15,891 bases of DNA from JAFCBV01 sp965370715 (GCA_965370715.1 CBDUVQ010000013.1:1-15891), one strand, 5' to 3'; positions 4,932 through 12,851 are shown, counted from the stretch's first letter. Notes: a model not told the origin generated them from the letters alone. Made by a program: numbers and translations.

Positions 4932-5927
4932 TCACAAAATCTTTTTTGCCTTTTTGGCAAAGCTTTTCTCAAAAGACGAAAGAAGATTGTATTTTGCTGC
5001 ACTTATACTTTTCGTATTTTTGCCATTAGCAGATGCTGCGGTTCGGTGTCCTCCCCCGCCGCCATCTATTGTCTTATCCAAAGACCGAAAGGCGCGCGCA
5101 AGGTCCAATTTTTCCGGCACACTGCTTCGCATTCTGCCGGAGAGGCGGAGTTCTTTTTTCTTGAGATTGAATACAATGGCAATGTCTGCACCTGATTTAA
5201 CAAGGCTTAGTGCTGAGCGCGATTCAAATGAGCCAATATGCGAGAACGCAATCAAAAAATCATTAATCCTGTAAAGCTCAAGGCGCTTTGCTGATTGCAG
5301 TTTTGCAATTCTTTCTGAGACATCTTCTTCAGCACTCAGAGATGAAAATACATCACTTAGTTCAATGTCTTCTGACAGCTCAACAGCTTTTTTTAGATCA
5401 TCCCTTGAGGCTTTCCTGAAAAACGCGGTGTCTGCAACAAGGCCTGCAAGCAGAAAGAACCGTATTTCGCGCGTAAGGTTTGCGCCAAGCTCTTTGAGAA
5501 GTGAAAGCACAAGGCCTGCTGTTGAGTGAGAAGATGAGTCAACTATTGAGATGTCTGCTCTCTTTGCAAGGTTTCCGGGCCGATGATGGTCTATCAGCAC
5601 AACAGTACATTCTTTTGGTATGTCTACAGGTACCTGTTCTTTTGAAGAAGAATCAACTATGAATACAAGGCTTTCAAGTTCTGCTTTTTCCTGAATAGGA
5701 TACGGGTATTTTGAAAGAATAGCACTTGACTGGCGGCTAATATCTGCCGGAGCAAGAACAGTGCATTTTACTTTGAGTTGCGAAAGCGCCTGCGCAACCG
5801 CAACCGCGCTGCCAATTGCATCAGGGTCTGCATTGTGGTGTACTATGATTGTAGCGCGCCTGTTTGTCTCAAGCAGCTTTTTTATTTTAAGAGTCGCCCC
5901 TTTTAGTGATTCTTCTGTTAATTCCAT
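4932..5927 (-). CDS. DHH/DHHA1 family phosphoesterase (RecJ/NrnA-like)
   Basis: A 331-residue protein with both domains of the DHH superfamily, which hydrolyses short oligonucleotides, cyclic dinucleotides or pAp with two Mn2+ ions. Motif I is VHHNADPDAIGSA (H31, D34, D36), motif II VDSSS (D92), motif III IDHHRPG (D113-H115), motif IV GLVADT (D166). The DHHA1 substrate loop is GGGGGHRTAASA (289-300), and a short lysine-rich tail follows. No CBS or membrane domains, so it is nearest in layout to NrnA-like or archaeal RecJ-like enzymes; the exact substrate is open. The ATG at 5927 lies about 26 nt from the palindromic TATA box shared with the GGGP synthase gene, giving a leaderless mRNA. Confidence 0.9.
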   Translation of the reverse strand: MELTEESLKGATLKIKKLLETNRRATIIVHHNADPDAIGSAVAVAQALSQLKVKCTVLAPADISRQSSAILSKYPYPIQEKAELESLVFIVDSSSKEQVPVDIPKECTVVLIDHHRPGNLAKRADISIVDSSSHSTAGLVLSLLKELGANLTREIRFFLLAGLVADTAFFRKASRDDLKKAVELSEDIELSDVFSSLSAEEDVSERIAKLQSAKRLELYRINDFLIAFSHIGSFESRSALSLVKSGADIAIVFNLKKKELRLSGRMRSSVPEKLDLARAFRSLDKTIDGGGGGHRTAASANGKNTKSISAAKYNLLSSFEKSFAKKAKKIL

Positions 5928-5946
5928 TAAAAAACAGGTGGGGATT

Positions 5947-5959
5947 CTATTTTAAATAG
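5947..5959. promoter_or_regulatory. Palindromic TATA element shared by divergent genes
   Basis: CTATTTTAAATAG reads almost the same on both strands and its centre (5953) coincides with the midpoint between the two divergent start codons (5927 and 5980). Each start is thus about 26 nt away, the archaeal TATA-to-start distance. One TBP site could serve both leaderless transcripts, making them compete. Confidence 0.75.
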
Positions 5960-5979
5960 ATAATGAGATAATCGTTATT

Positions 5980-6750
5980 ATGAAGCACAAAGGAGAAGTT
6001 GAGAAGCGCATAAATGAGATAACAGACTCCGGAAGAGGGGTGTTTATGGGGCTTATTGACCCAGACCCCTTAAAACAGACGCCTGAGCGCGCACTCGGCC
6101 TTGCAAAGAAGCTTTACGAGGGCGGGGCAGACATCATAATGCTTGGAGGCTCAATAGGTGCACAAGGACCTTTTCTTGATGCTGCCGCACAAATGATTGG
6201 CGAGGAAGTGGATCTTCCGTTGCATCTTTTTCCCGGGAACACAGGCACTGTGACAAAATATGCGGATTCAATATATTTCATGAGCCTTCTTAATTCCAGC
6301 AACCCCTACTGGGTTGCGGGAGCACCGATTCTTGGCGCACCCACAATAAAGAAGTATGGGCTTGAGCCTATTCCGACAGCGTATCTTGTTTTTGAGCCGG
6401 GCCAGACTGTTGGGTGGATAGGGGAATCGCGCCTTATTCCGCGCGCAAAGCCAGACGTTGCTATTGTGTATTCTCTTGCAGCCCAGTATATGGGTATGCG
6501 CTTTGTGATTCTTGAGTCCGGCTCAGGCGCGCCTGAGCACGTGCCGAGAAGCACAGTCTCTGCAGTGAGAAAGTATGTTGACATGAACATAGTCATTGCA
6601 GGAGGCGTGAAGACTCCGAGGCAGGCATCGCGCCTTGTTGCGGCAGGAGCGAACTGCATACATGTCGGCACAAAAATAGAGGATGCGAAAGATCCTCTGG
6701 ACAGCATAAAAAAATTCGCCAAAGCAATCCACACAAAAACGTGGTGGTAA
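5980..6750 (+). CDS. Geranylgeranylglyceryl phosphate synthase
   Basis: This enzyme joins sn-glycerol-1-phosphate to geranylgeranyl diphosphate, the first committed step of archaeal ether lipids. The 256-residue TIM-barrel protein shows LIDPDP (D27, D29 for Mg2+), MLGGSIG (54-60), HLFPGN (82-87), YLVFEPGQTVGWIGE (135-149), SGSGAP (180-185), and the phosphate-binding IAGGVKTP (206-213) and VGT (229-231). The length and the long YLVFEPGQTVGW loop suggest the group II GGGPS type rather than bacterial PcrB. The ATG is 26 nt from the shared TATA box and the mRNA should be leaderless. It is a core gene; GC content matches its neighbours. Confidence 0.95.
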   Translation: MKHKGEVEKRINEITDSGRGVFMGLIDPDPLKQTPERALGLAKKLYEGGADIIMLGGSIGAQGPFLDAAAQMIGEEVDLPLHLFPGNTGTVTKYADSIYFMSLLNSSNPYWVAGAPILGAPTIKKYGLEPIPTAYLVFEPGQTVGWIGESRLIPRAKPDVAIVYSLAAQYMGMRFVILESGSGAPEHVPRSTVSAVRKYVDMNIVIAGGVKTPRQASRLVAAGANCIHVGTKIEDAKDPLDSIKKFAKAIHTKTWW

Positions 6751-6766
6751 GGCAAAACATATTAAG

Positions 6767-6777
6767 GCTTATAAAAC
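6767..6777 (+). promoter_or_regulatory. TATA box of the KH-top6 operon
   Basis: GGCTTATAAAA, downstream of the GGGP synthase stop. Transcription would begin near 6795, leaving a leader of roughly 60 nt before the KH start, unlike the leaderless genes nearby. The purine-rich GAGGTG at 6844-6849 is then a usable ribosome binding site for the GTG at 6855. Confidence 0.6.
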
Positions 6778-6789
6778 TAAGGCACCCAT

Positions 6790-6858
6790 ATGAATTTGAA
6801 TAATAGGTCAGAGATGCTCTTCATCTCAAAAACAGATGCATGCGAGGTGTTTGAGTGA
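6790..6858 (+). CDS. Possible 22-residue leader ORF overlapping KH start
   Basis: ATG at 6790 opens 22 codons (MNLNNRSEMLFISKTDACEV then FE) and the stop TGA at 6856-6858 overlaps the KH start as GTGA. The overlap would allow translational coupling. The peptide matches nothing I know, and its ATG is only about 18 nt past the TATA box, so it may not be on the transcript. It may equally be chance. Confidence 0.3.
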   Translation: MNLNNRSEMLFISKTDACEVFE

Positions 6859-7367
6859 ACGAAGACTTCTTGCGCATACCTAAGGCGAGAGTTCGCGCCC
6901 TCATAGGGGTTGGCGGCAAAACCAAAAGCGCGCTTTCAAAAAAATCAAATTGCACTATTGAAGCATCGCGCGAGGGCGACGTCACAATTTTTGGCGAAGA
7001 CCCGCTCTCTGTATTCAACATGAAAAATGTGGTAAAAGCAATAGGGCGTGGTTTTTCAGCAACAGACGCATTCCGCCTGTTCAGCGGGGACGAGACACTA
7101 AGCATAATAAACATTCACGAAATTGCAGGCGAGCGCGAGAAAACAATTGTCCGCATGAAGTCAAGAATAATTGGCTCTGGCGGAAGGTCAAAAGAGCACA
7201 TAGAATATGTGACGAACACCAGAATCGCGGTGTACGGAAAGACAATTTCCATGATAGGAAAACATGATGATGTTGCGGAGGCTGAGAGGGCAATAAATAT
7301 GCTTCTTGGCGGTGCAACGCATAAGAGCGCGTTTGGCGCAATTCAGAGAAGAAAAACATCGGGTTAA
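6855..7367 (+). CDS. Two-KH-domain RNA-binding protein (archaeal Pno1/Dim2-like)
   Basis: A 170-residue RNA-binding protein with two KH domains. The first carries IGVGGKTK (GVGG 18-21) and the second IIGSGGRSKEHIEYVT (GSGG 107-110), followed by ISMIGKHDDVAEAERAINML. This layout is that of archaeal homologues of eukaryotic Pno1/Dim2, which take part in small-subunit rRNA maturation. In many archaea the gene sits beside the RIO1 kinase gene and upstream of topoisomerase VI; here the topoisomerase genes follow but no RIO kinase is present. GTG start at 6855 is supported by GAGGTG 5 nt before it and by the first KH strand starting at once. The stop is 3 nt before top6B. Confidence 0.9.
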   Translation: MNEDFLRIPKARVRALIGVGGKTKSALSKKSNCTIEASREGDVTIFGEDPLSVFNMKNVVKAIGRGFSATDAFRLFSGDETLSIINIHEIAGEREKTIVRMKSRIIGSGGRSKEHIEYVTNTRIAVYGKTISMIGKHDDVAEAERAINMLLGGATHKSAFGAIQRRKTSG

Positions 7368-7370
7368 TAT

Positions 7371-9035
7371 ATGGCTACAGCAGAAAAGCAGGTTCATGCA
7401 GATAAATTGGCAGAAAATCACAAGGCAATATCAATTGCTGAGTTTTTTGAGAAGAACAAACACCTTCTTGGTTATGAGAATCTTCAGAAGTCTCTTCTTA
7501 CTGTTGTAAGAGAAGCTGTTGACAATGCAATTGATGCGTGCGAAGAGGCGCGCATACTGCCTGATATTTATATTGAGGTTCTAAAAGTAGAAAACGAGAG
7601 ATTCAAAGTTGTTGTTGAGGACAACGGCCCCGGGATTGTTAAGAAAAATATTCCAAATGTTTTTGGCAAGCTTCTATTTGGTTCAAAGTTTCACCGCCTG
7701 CGCCAGAGCAGAGGGCAGCAAGGTATAGGGATTTCAGGAGCCGTGCTTTATGCCCAATTGACCTCTGGAAAGCCCTCAAAAGTTTATTCGCGCATTAATG
7801 ACGGTAAGACACACATTTATGAGTTGAGGATTGACACGCAGAAAAACGATCCTGAAATAATCTCAGAAGACACAGTCTATGGAAGCGGGCATGGGACGCG
7901 CATAGAGATGGAAGTAAAAGGAAGATATGTCCGCGGAAAGCAGTCTGTGTATGAGTATTTACAGGAAACCGCTATAATGAACCCGTTTGCAAAGCTTGTT
8001 TTTGTAGATCCTGACAATGAGAAGTTTGAGTTCGCGCGCGCTGTTGATGAGCTTCCAAAAGAGCCAAGAGAAATAAAGCCGCACCCGTCAGGGGTTGAGC
8101 TTGGTGTTCTTATCCGCATGCTTAAATTGACGGCATCAAGAAACATTGTAGGCTTTCTTACAACAGAATTTTCAAGAATCGGCAGGGGAACTGCTGTTGA
8201 GATATGTGATGCTTCCGGCATTGACCCAAGAATAACACCAACGTCGCTCACGCGCGACGAAGTTGAGAAGATGCACATAAGCCTTGGAAAGGCAAAAATA
8301 CAGAGGCCGCCGACAGACTGCCTTTCGCCTGTAGGGGAAAAGGCAATTGTTGAAGGAATAAAAAAAGAGATGGAGCCTGAGTTTGTTACTGCGGTCTCGC
8401 GCCCGCCAAATGTTTATCAGGGACGCCCGTTTCAGGTTGAGGTCGGCATAGGATACGGAGGGCCCATACTTGACCCGCAGAATTCCATACAGCTGATGAG
8501 GTATGCAAACAAGGTGCCGCTATTGTATGAGCAGTCCGGGTGCGCAATCACAAAGTCAATAATACAGACTGAATGGAGAAGATACGGGCTTAGCCAGAGC
8601 GGAGGGTCTTTGCCTTCTGGCCCGGCAGTCCTTACGATTCACTTTGCATCTGTCTGGGTGCCGTACACTTCAGAAGGCAAGGAAGCAATTGCATCATACC
8701 CGGAAATCATAAAAGAGATTAAGCTCGCGCTGCAGGAAGCTTCAAGGCGGCTCGCGCTTTTCCTTGGCAAGAAAAGAAGGGCGGGCGAGGCGCTTCAGAG
8801 AAAGACTATATTTCAGAGATACTCTCCTGAGATTGCAGACGCACTTTCTGTTTTGACAGAAAAGCCAATAGAGCCAATAAAGGCAAGCCTGGATTCTTTG
8901 ATAGAAGACAAGATGAAGACAATGGACTTGGGAGATGCTGCTGCAACAGCAGAGCAAAAGCCGCCGGAAGATGATGCGGGCGATGAAGATAACGGATTTA
9001 ATGGTGACGAAGACAAAGATGAAGATAGTGAGTGA
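7371..9035 (+). CDS. top6B: DNA topoisomerase VI subunit B
   Basis: The ATPase subunit of the type IIB topoisomerase that relaxes and decatenates archaeal DNA. In this 554-residue protein the GHKL (Bergerat) ATP site shows REAVDNAID (E48, N52), VEDNGPGI (D84), GQQGIG (115-120) and GSGHGTRIE (171-179). The helix-two-turn-helix region lies near 230-310 and the transducer domain from about 310, with the likely switch lysine K437 in VPYTSEGKEA. The C-terminus (about 520-554) is a strongly acidic tail rich in D, E, G and N, longer than the core family needs. The ATG follows the KH stop by 3 nt and the gene overlaps top6A, so the two subunits are co-translated in order B-A. Confidence 0.97.
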   Translation: MATAEKQVHADKLAENHKAISIAEFFEKNKHLLGYENLQKSLLTVVREAVDNAIDACEEARILPDIYIEVLKVENERFKVVVEDNGPGIVKKNIPNVFGKLLFGSKFHRLRQSRGQQGIGISGAVLYAQLTSGKPSKVYSRINDGKTHIYELRIDTQKNDPEIISEDTVYGSGHGTRIEMEVKGRYVRGKQSVYEYLQETAIMNPFAKLVFVDPDNEKFEFARAVDELPKEPREIKPHPSGVELGVLIRMLKLTASRNIVGFLTTEFSRIGRGTAVEICDASGIDPRITPTSLTRDEVEKMHISLGKAKIQRPPTDCLSPVGEKAIVEGIKKEMEPEFVTAVSRPPNVYQGRPFQVEVGIGYGGPILDPQNSIQLMRYANKVPLLYEQSGCAITKSIIQTEWRRYGLSQSGGSLPSGPAVLTIHFASVWVPYTSEGKEAIASYPEIIKEIKLALQEASRRLALFLGKKRRAGEALQRKTIFQRYSPEIADALSVLTEKPIEPIKASLDSLIEDKMKTMDLGDAAATAEQKPPEDDAGDEDNGFNGDEDKDEDSE

Positions 9036-10153
9036 ATATTATGACTACTACAGACGGAGAAATAGACGAACTTGTTAGGCGGCTTGGGACTGTCGGCAAA
9101 GAAGTTATGCAGCAGATAGATGACAAAAAGAACCCATCAATTTCAATTTTGACGCGCGCACTTAACAATGTTTATTTTGACAAGGAGCAGGGGCTGATTA
9201 AGCTCGGTGACAAGACGCAGAAAAGGTACTACTTCAACCTCAATCAGGCAAAGAAGTTCATGCAGACTCTTCTTGTGGCAAAGCAGATAAAGTGGCTTCT
9301 TGAGCAGAGAAAGCCTGCACTCAGCACTCGTCAGTTGTATTATACTTTGAAGCACTCAATACCAAATTCAAAGGAGAATACTTTTGACAGCCAGCAGAAA
9401 GAGACAGACCCAATTATTGAGGACATCGAGGTTGTGGTGGATGCGCTTCGTGAGCAGTTGAAGCTTATTGCAACACCAAAAGGTGTGCTTGCGGGAAACA
9501 TAATTGTTCGCGACCAGAATGGTGACATGCTTGACTTTTCAAAAATGGGCTCTGCAGGCGGGGCAGTACCACCGATTGTTGAGAAGTATGCTTTTGACAT
9601 AAAAGAGTGCAAGGCAGACTTTATTCTTGTAGTAGAAAAATTTGCCGTATGGAATCTTTTGAATCAGAGCAGATACTGGAAGGATGCAAACTGTTTGCTC
9701 ATGACAGGCAAGGGGCAGCCTGCGCGCGCAGAAAGAAGGCTTCTTCACCGCCTTTCGAAAGAATTGAAACTGCCTGTTCTTGTTTTCACTGATATGGATC
9801 CGTGGGGTTACTACATATATTCTGTGTACAAGCAGGGCAGCATAAATCTTGCTTTCTTTTCTGAAAAGGCAGGCACTCCAAATGCAAGGTATCTTGGATT
9901 TCGGGTGAGTGATGTTAAGCAGTTTGAATTGCCAAAGAGCGCGTTCATCAAGCTCAAGGACGTTGACTATAAGAGAATTAAGGAAATCGAGGAATATGAC
10001 TGGTTCAAGACACCTGCATGGCAGAAAGAGCTTAAGGCAATAAAGGAGTTTGGCTACAAGGTTGAGCAGGACTCTTTGGTTGCAAAGTCAATTGAGTTTA
10101 CTGCAAAAGAATATCTGCCGAGAAAGATTAAGGCTCAGGATTATATTGACTAG
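9032..10153 (+). CDS. top6A: DNA topoisomerase VI subunit A (Spo11-like)
   Basis: The DNA-cleaving subunit, homologous to meiotic Spo11. The 373-residue length agrees with the family. In the winged-helix domain LSTRQLYYTLK contains the catalytic tyrosine, most likely Y104. The Toprim domain shows VVEKFAVW (E202) and TDMDPWGY (D254, D256) for Mg2+. The C-terminal KTPAWQKELK stretch is also typical. Two starts are possible: GTG at 9032, overlapping the top6B stop by 4 nt, or ATG at 9041 nine bases on. The overlap favours coupling, but an ATG start is also plausible. The stop shares CTAG with the convergent hypE stop. Confidence 0.97.
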   Translation: MNIMTTTDGEIDELVRRLGTVGKEVMQQIDDKKNPSISILTRALNNVYFDKEQGLIKLGDKTQKRYYFNLNQAKKFMQTLLVAKQIKWLLEQRKPALSTRQLYYTLKHSIPNSKENTFDSQQKETDPIIEDIEVVVDALREQLKLIATPKGVLAGNIIVRDQNGDMLDFSKMGSAGGAVPPIVEKYAFDIKECKADFILVVEKFAVWNLLNQSRYWKDANCLLMTGKGQPARAERRLLHRLSKELKLPVLVFTDMDPWGYYIYSVYKQGSINLAFFSEKAGTPNARYLGFRVSDVKQFELPKSAFIKLKDVDYKRIKEIEEYDWFKTPAWQKELKAIKEFGYKVEQDSLVAKSIEFTAKEYLPRKIKAQDYID

Positions 10154-11121
10154 CATATTCTCGGCACAAGATTTCCTGAAGGCATAGGAAGGATTCTTTC
10201 ACCGAATTTTGTTTTGACAATCACATTTTTTGAATTCGTGACTTCACCGATTATTTTAGCATCTACGTTAAATTTTTGGAGGGTTTTTTCTGCATCAATC
10301 GCATCTTTTTCAGAAACTATGCACACAAATCTGCCCTCGCTTGCAATGTCATAAGGGCTTAGCCCAAGAATCTCGCAGATTTTTTTTGCTTCCTTTTTTA
10401 TTGGAATTTTTTCTTCATCAATTACAAAGCCGCAGCTGTTCTTTTTCGCAAGCTCGTTCAGGGTTGCACTGATGCCGCCGCGCGTTGGGTCGCGCGCCTG
10501 TTTGATGAATTCTTTGATTGAAGTGATTTCCTTTAGTATTGATTTTGCATCGCTCTTTATGTCTGACGAGTATCCAAAGCGCTCTGTAAGGACTGCTGCG
10601 CCATGCTCTGCGATTGCGCCTGAGACAATAACTTTGTCTTTGGCAGATATTTTTTCAATGAATATTTTTTCTGCAAGACCGACACCGGAAGTGTTGATAA
10701 TCAGTTTATCTATTTTGCCTTTTTCCATGACTTTTGTGTCGCCTGTTGCGACAGGGATGTTTTCTTTTTCGCAAATAACTCTCACAGAAGAGAGTATCTT
10801 TTTCAGGGATTCTTTTGAAAAGCCCTCTTCAATGACAAGTGAAAGCGAGATTCCAAGCGGCTTTGCGCCCATTACAGCGAGATCATTTATTGTTCCGCAC
10901 GCCGCTATTTTGCCAATGTCCCCTCCAGGAAAAAATAGAGGGCTTGCGACAAAAGAATCTGCTGTGAAGACAATGTATTTGTCCCCAAATTTCATGTATG
11001 CTGAGTCGTCATTTGTTCCATGCCAGTTTTCTGCAGTGCCGAGACTCTTTCTTATCTCTTCTACGATTTTTTGGGACTCCTGCCCGCCGGCACCGTCTGA
11101 AAGAGTTATTTTGTCTGTCAT
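10150..11121 (-). CDS. hypE: Hydrogenase maturation factor HypE
   Basis: HypE makes the cyanide ligand of [NiFe]-hydrogenase: its C-terminal cysteine is carbamoylated by HypF and dehydrated with ATP, and passes CN to the HypC-HypD complex. This 323-residue protein has the N-terminal ITLSDGAGGQ, the AIR-synthase-like domains (NDDSAYM, FTADSF, CGTINDLAVMG, RDPTRGGISATLNELA), and ends in NLVPRIC with the required terminal cysteine. The start is the ATG at 11121, which overlaps the hypD stop as ATGA and opens directly on the conserved region; a longer reading from 11172 adds 17 unlikely residues inside hypD. HypF is not in the window. Confidence 0.95.
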   Translation of the reverse strand: MTDKITLSDGAGGQESQKIVEEIRKSLGTAENWHGTNDDSAYMKFGDKYIVFTADSFVASPLFFPGGDIGKIAACGTINDLAVMGAKPLGISLSLVIEEGFSKESLKKILSSVRVICEKENIPVATGDTKVMEKGKIDKLIINTSGVGLAEKIFIEKISAKDKVIVSGAIAEHGAAVLTERFGYSSDIKSDAKSILKEITSIKEFIKQARDPTRGGISATLNELAKKNSCGFVIDEEKIPIKKEAKKICEILGLSPYDIASEGRFVCIVSEKDAIDAEKTLQKFNVDAKIIGEVTNSKNVIVKTKFGERILPMPSGNLVPRIC

Positions 11122-12107
11122 AATCCACTCTCGTAATATATCCTGCATGTTCCTTCTAAAGAGACCATGCACGCGCCCTCGGGATTATTTGGGGTGCAGG
11201 CATTTGAATATAGCGGGCACATCTTAGGGGTTATTTTCCCGCGAAGAATGTCTGCGCACATACATGCGGTTTTTTTCGGTTCAGGAATTTTTTTGAAGAG
11301 ATCTTTGTATATTTTCTTTGCGTTTAGGGTATCAGTTCTCACATCAAGGCCTGAATTTTTTATTGTTCCAAGGCCGCGCCACTCTGAATCGGCAATAATA
11401 AATTGCTCTTTCATAAGCTTTTTGGCAGATATGTTTCCTTCAGGCGTTACAGCCTCTTTGTAGTCGTTTATGACCTGTTTTTTGTTGTTCTTTATTTCAA
11501 GCAGGAGAAGATAGATTGCATGCAGGATTTTTTCAGGGGTGAAGCCTGTGATTACCTGAGGCACAGGGATGTTTTGGTATGCATCTGAGCCGATTATTGT
11601 TGAGACATGCCCCGGAGCAATAAAGCCGTCGATTTTTGTATCTGTTATAAGGGCTGAGATGGCAGGAGGCATTAGTTTGTGCGTAGAATAAACAGGGACG
11701 CCTCTTTTCAAAAGGTGCGCTGTCATCGGAGCTGTTGTTTCAAAGCCGATTCCGAAAAAAACATGCTCTTTTGTGAGAGTTGCGTCTGTTGTGGATGTGA
11801 CAACAGTGACTTTTGCGCCGTCGCTTCGTGCTTCTTCAAGGTTGCCAACTGAGCCGGGCACGCGCATCATATCCCCGTATGTGGCAACAGGAATCCCTTC
11901 TTTTGCAATAGCAATCATGAAGTCTATGTCTTTCTGGCTTGTGACACAGACAGGGCAGCCGGGACCTGAAACGAGGGTTATGTTTTTTGGCAAGGCACTG
12001 CGTATGCCGCTTTCGATTACAACGCGCGTGTGCCCGCCGCACACTTCCATCAGGATTGTTTCTGGCATGCCTTTTGCAGCAGAATGTATTTTTTCAATCA
12101 ATTTCAT
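11118..12107 (-). CDS. hypD: Hydrogenase maturation factor HypD
   Basis: HypD is the Fe-S scaffold on which Fe(CN)2CO is assembled together with HypC. Conserved blocks are MEVCGGHT (C23), SGPGCPVCVT (C51, C54), GIGFETTAP and APGHVS. The C-terminal cluster comprises C282, C284, C297, C304, C313 and C321 and ligates the 4Fe-4S centre. At 329 residues it is about 35-45 shorter than common HypD proteins; the visible loss includes the linker before HVFFGIGFETT, where TSTTDATLTKE replaces a longer segment. All motif cysteines remain, so it should work. The start overlaps the end of hypC by 14 nt and its stop overlaps hypE by 4 nt, indicating tight coupling. Confidence 0.95.
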   Translation of the reverse strand: MKLIEKIHSAAKGMPETILMEVCGGHTRVVIESGIRSALPKNITLVSGPGCPVCVTSQKDIDFMIAIAKEGIPVATYGDMMRVPGSVGNLEEARSDGAKVTVVTSTTDATLTKEHVFFGIGFETTAPMTAHLLKRGVPVYSTHKLMPPAISALITDTKIDGFIAPGHVSTIIGSDAYQNIPVPQVITGFTPEKILHAIYLLLLEIKNNKKQVINDYKEAVTPEGNISAKKLMKEQFIIADSEWRGLGTIKNSGLDVRTDTLNAKKIYKDLFKKIPEPKKTACMCADILRGKITPKMCPLYSNACTPNNPEGACMVSLEGTCRIYYESGL

Positions 12108-12303
12108 AAAGCAGCCCTAAATCCTTTTTGGCAATGTCTTTGTCGACTTTTTGTATGGCAAAGCCTGCATGAACAAGAATATAGTCGTTTATTGTGAGAT
12201 TTGGCACAAGAGAAATGTTCGCGCTTTTTTTAAGCCCGCCAAAATCTACAGTTGCGGTTTCTCCGTTTATTTCCGTTATTTTCCCAGGTATTGCAAGGCA
12301 CAT
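12094..12303 (-). CDS. hypC: Hydrogenase maturation chaperone HypC/HupF
   Basis: A 69-residue chaperone that binds HypD and then the large subunit of [NiFe]-hydrogenase. The N-terminus MCLAIPGKI carries the essential Cys2, and VDFGGLKKSANISLVP and DYILVHAGFAIQKVD are the rest of the family signature. The gene starts 5 nt after the upstream 111-aa gene and overlaps hypD by 14 nt. No ribosome binding site is visible, so it depends on the operon transcript. Confidence 0.96.
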   Translation of the reverse strand: MCLAIPGKITEINGETATVDFGGLKKSANISLVPNLTINDYILVHAGFAIQKVDKDIAKKDLGLLYEID

Positions 12304-12308
12304 AAATA

Positions 12309-12644
12309 TTATTCAACAAGAAGCACTTTTTGCTTATCCGCCTTTACGTTTTGCTCATTCATAAAAGCATCAATTTTACCAAGATTCTCGGCAGGGACAA
12401 GAACGCAGCCGTTGCCAAGCTTTCGTCCCTTCAGTTTTTGCAGAATGCCAATTCCCTGCGTTCTTCCGACCAGTGCCTGGCTGAATTGCACTTTCTGCAC
12501 CGGTTTTTTGTCTGCAAGCTTGAACGTGAGAATGTAGGCTTCTTTCCATTCCGAGACTGGCTTTTTTTGAGGGGCTGGCTTTGTGTCATGTGATTTTTTT
12601 GTTATTTCTTTTTTCAATATCTCAAGTTCTTCAAGAATGCCCAT
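12309..12644 (-). CDS. Uncharacterised 111-aa protein at head of hyp operon
   Basis: I do not recognise this protein. Residues 1-30 are a charged helix (EELEILKKEITKK) leading to a Lys/Pro linker (TKPAPQKKP). Residues 35-111 could fold as a small alpha/beta domain with strands at about AYILTFKLAD, GNGCVLVPA and KVLLVE. No cysteines that would suggest metal binding except one. It is the first gene of the transcript with hypC-hypD-hypE, 5 nt upstream of hypC, so a role in hydrogenase maturation or simply shared transcription is possible. The mRNA is probably leaderless, with a TATA box about 24 nt before the ATG. Confidence 0.75.
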   Translation of the reverse strand: MGILEELEILKKEITKKSHDTKPAPQKKPVSEWKEAYILTFKLADKKPVQKVQFSQALVGRTQGIGILQKLKGRKLGNGCVLVPAENLGKIDAFMNEQNVKADKQKVLLVE

Positions 12645-12660
12645 ACGCAGTCTTCTGCCC

Positions 12661-12675
12661 TAAATTATATATGTT
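12661..12675 (-). promoter_or_regulatory. TATA box of the hyp operon
   Basis: On the minus strand ACATATATAATTTA is centred about 24 nt upstream of the ATG at 12644. No ribosome binding site lies between, pointing to a leaderless transcript covering the 111-aa gene, hypC, hypD and hypE. Confidence 0.7.
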
Positions 12676-12851
12676 TATGTTAATTCTTAACAAAGGCGTA
12701 CAAAAACAGCACCATTAGAACCATGCATCTTTTTTGTTTACACTTAACGAATTAGTGTTTGGTATTGCTTTACAAAGACAGGATGTGTGGACGATATAAG
12801 GGGCTTGATGGGCTGGAGAATAAAGTGAATGCATGTGTTGATGCCGGCAAG

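Noticed and set aside
6751..6854. Remnant of a RIO1 kinase gene before the KH gene
   Set aside because: The space is about 100 bp and shows no kinase motif.
11122..11172. Longer N-terminus for HypE
   Set aside because: The extra residues come from inside hypD; the ATGA overlap and conserved start ITLSDGAGG support 11121.
10472..11227. 251-aa plus-strand ORF
   Set aside because: It is the antisense shadow of hypE, whose motifs are unmistakable.
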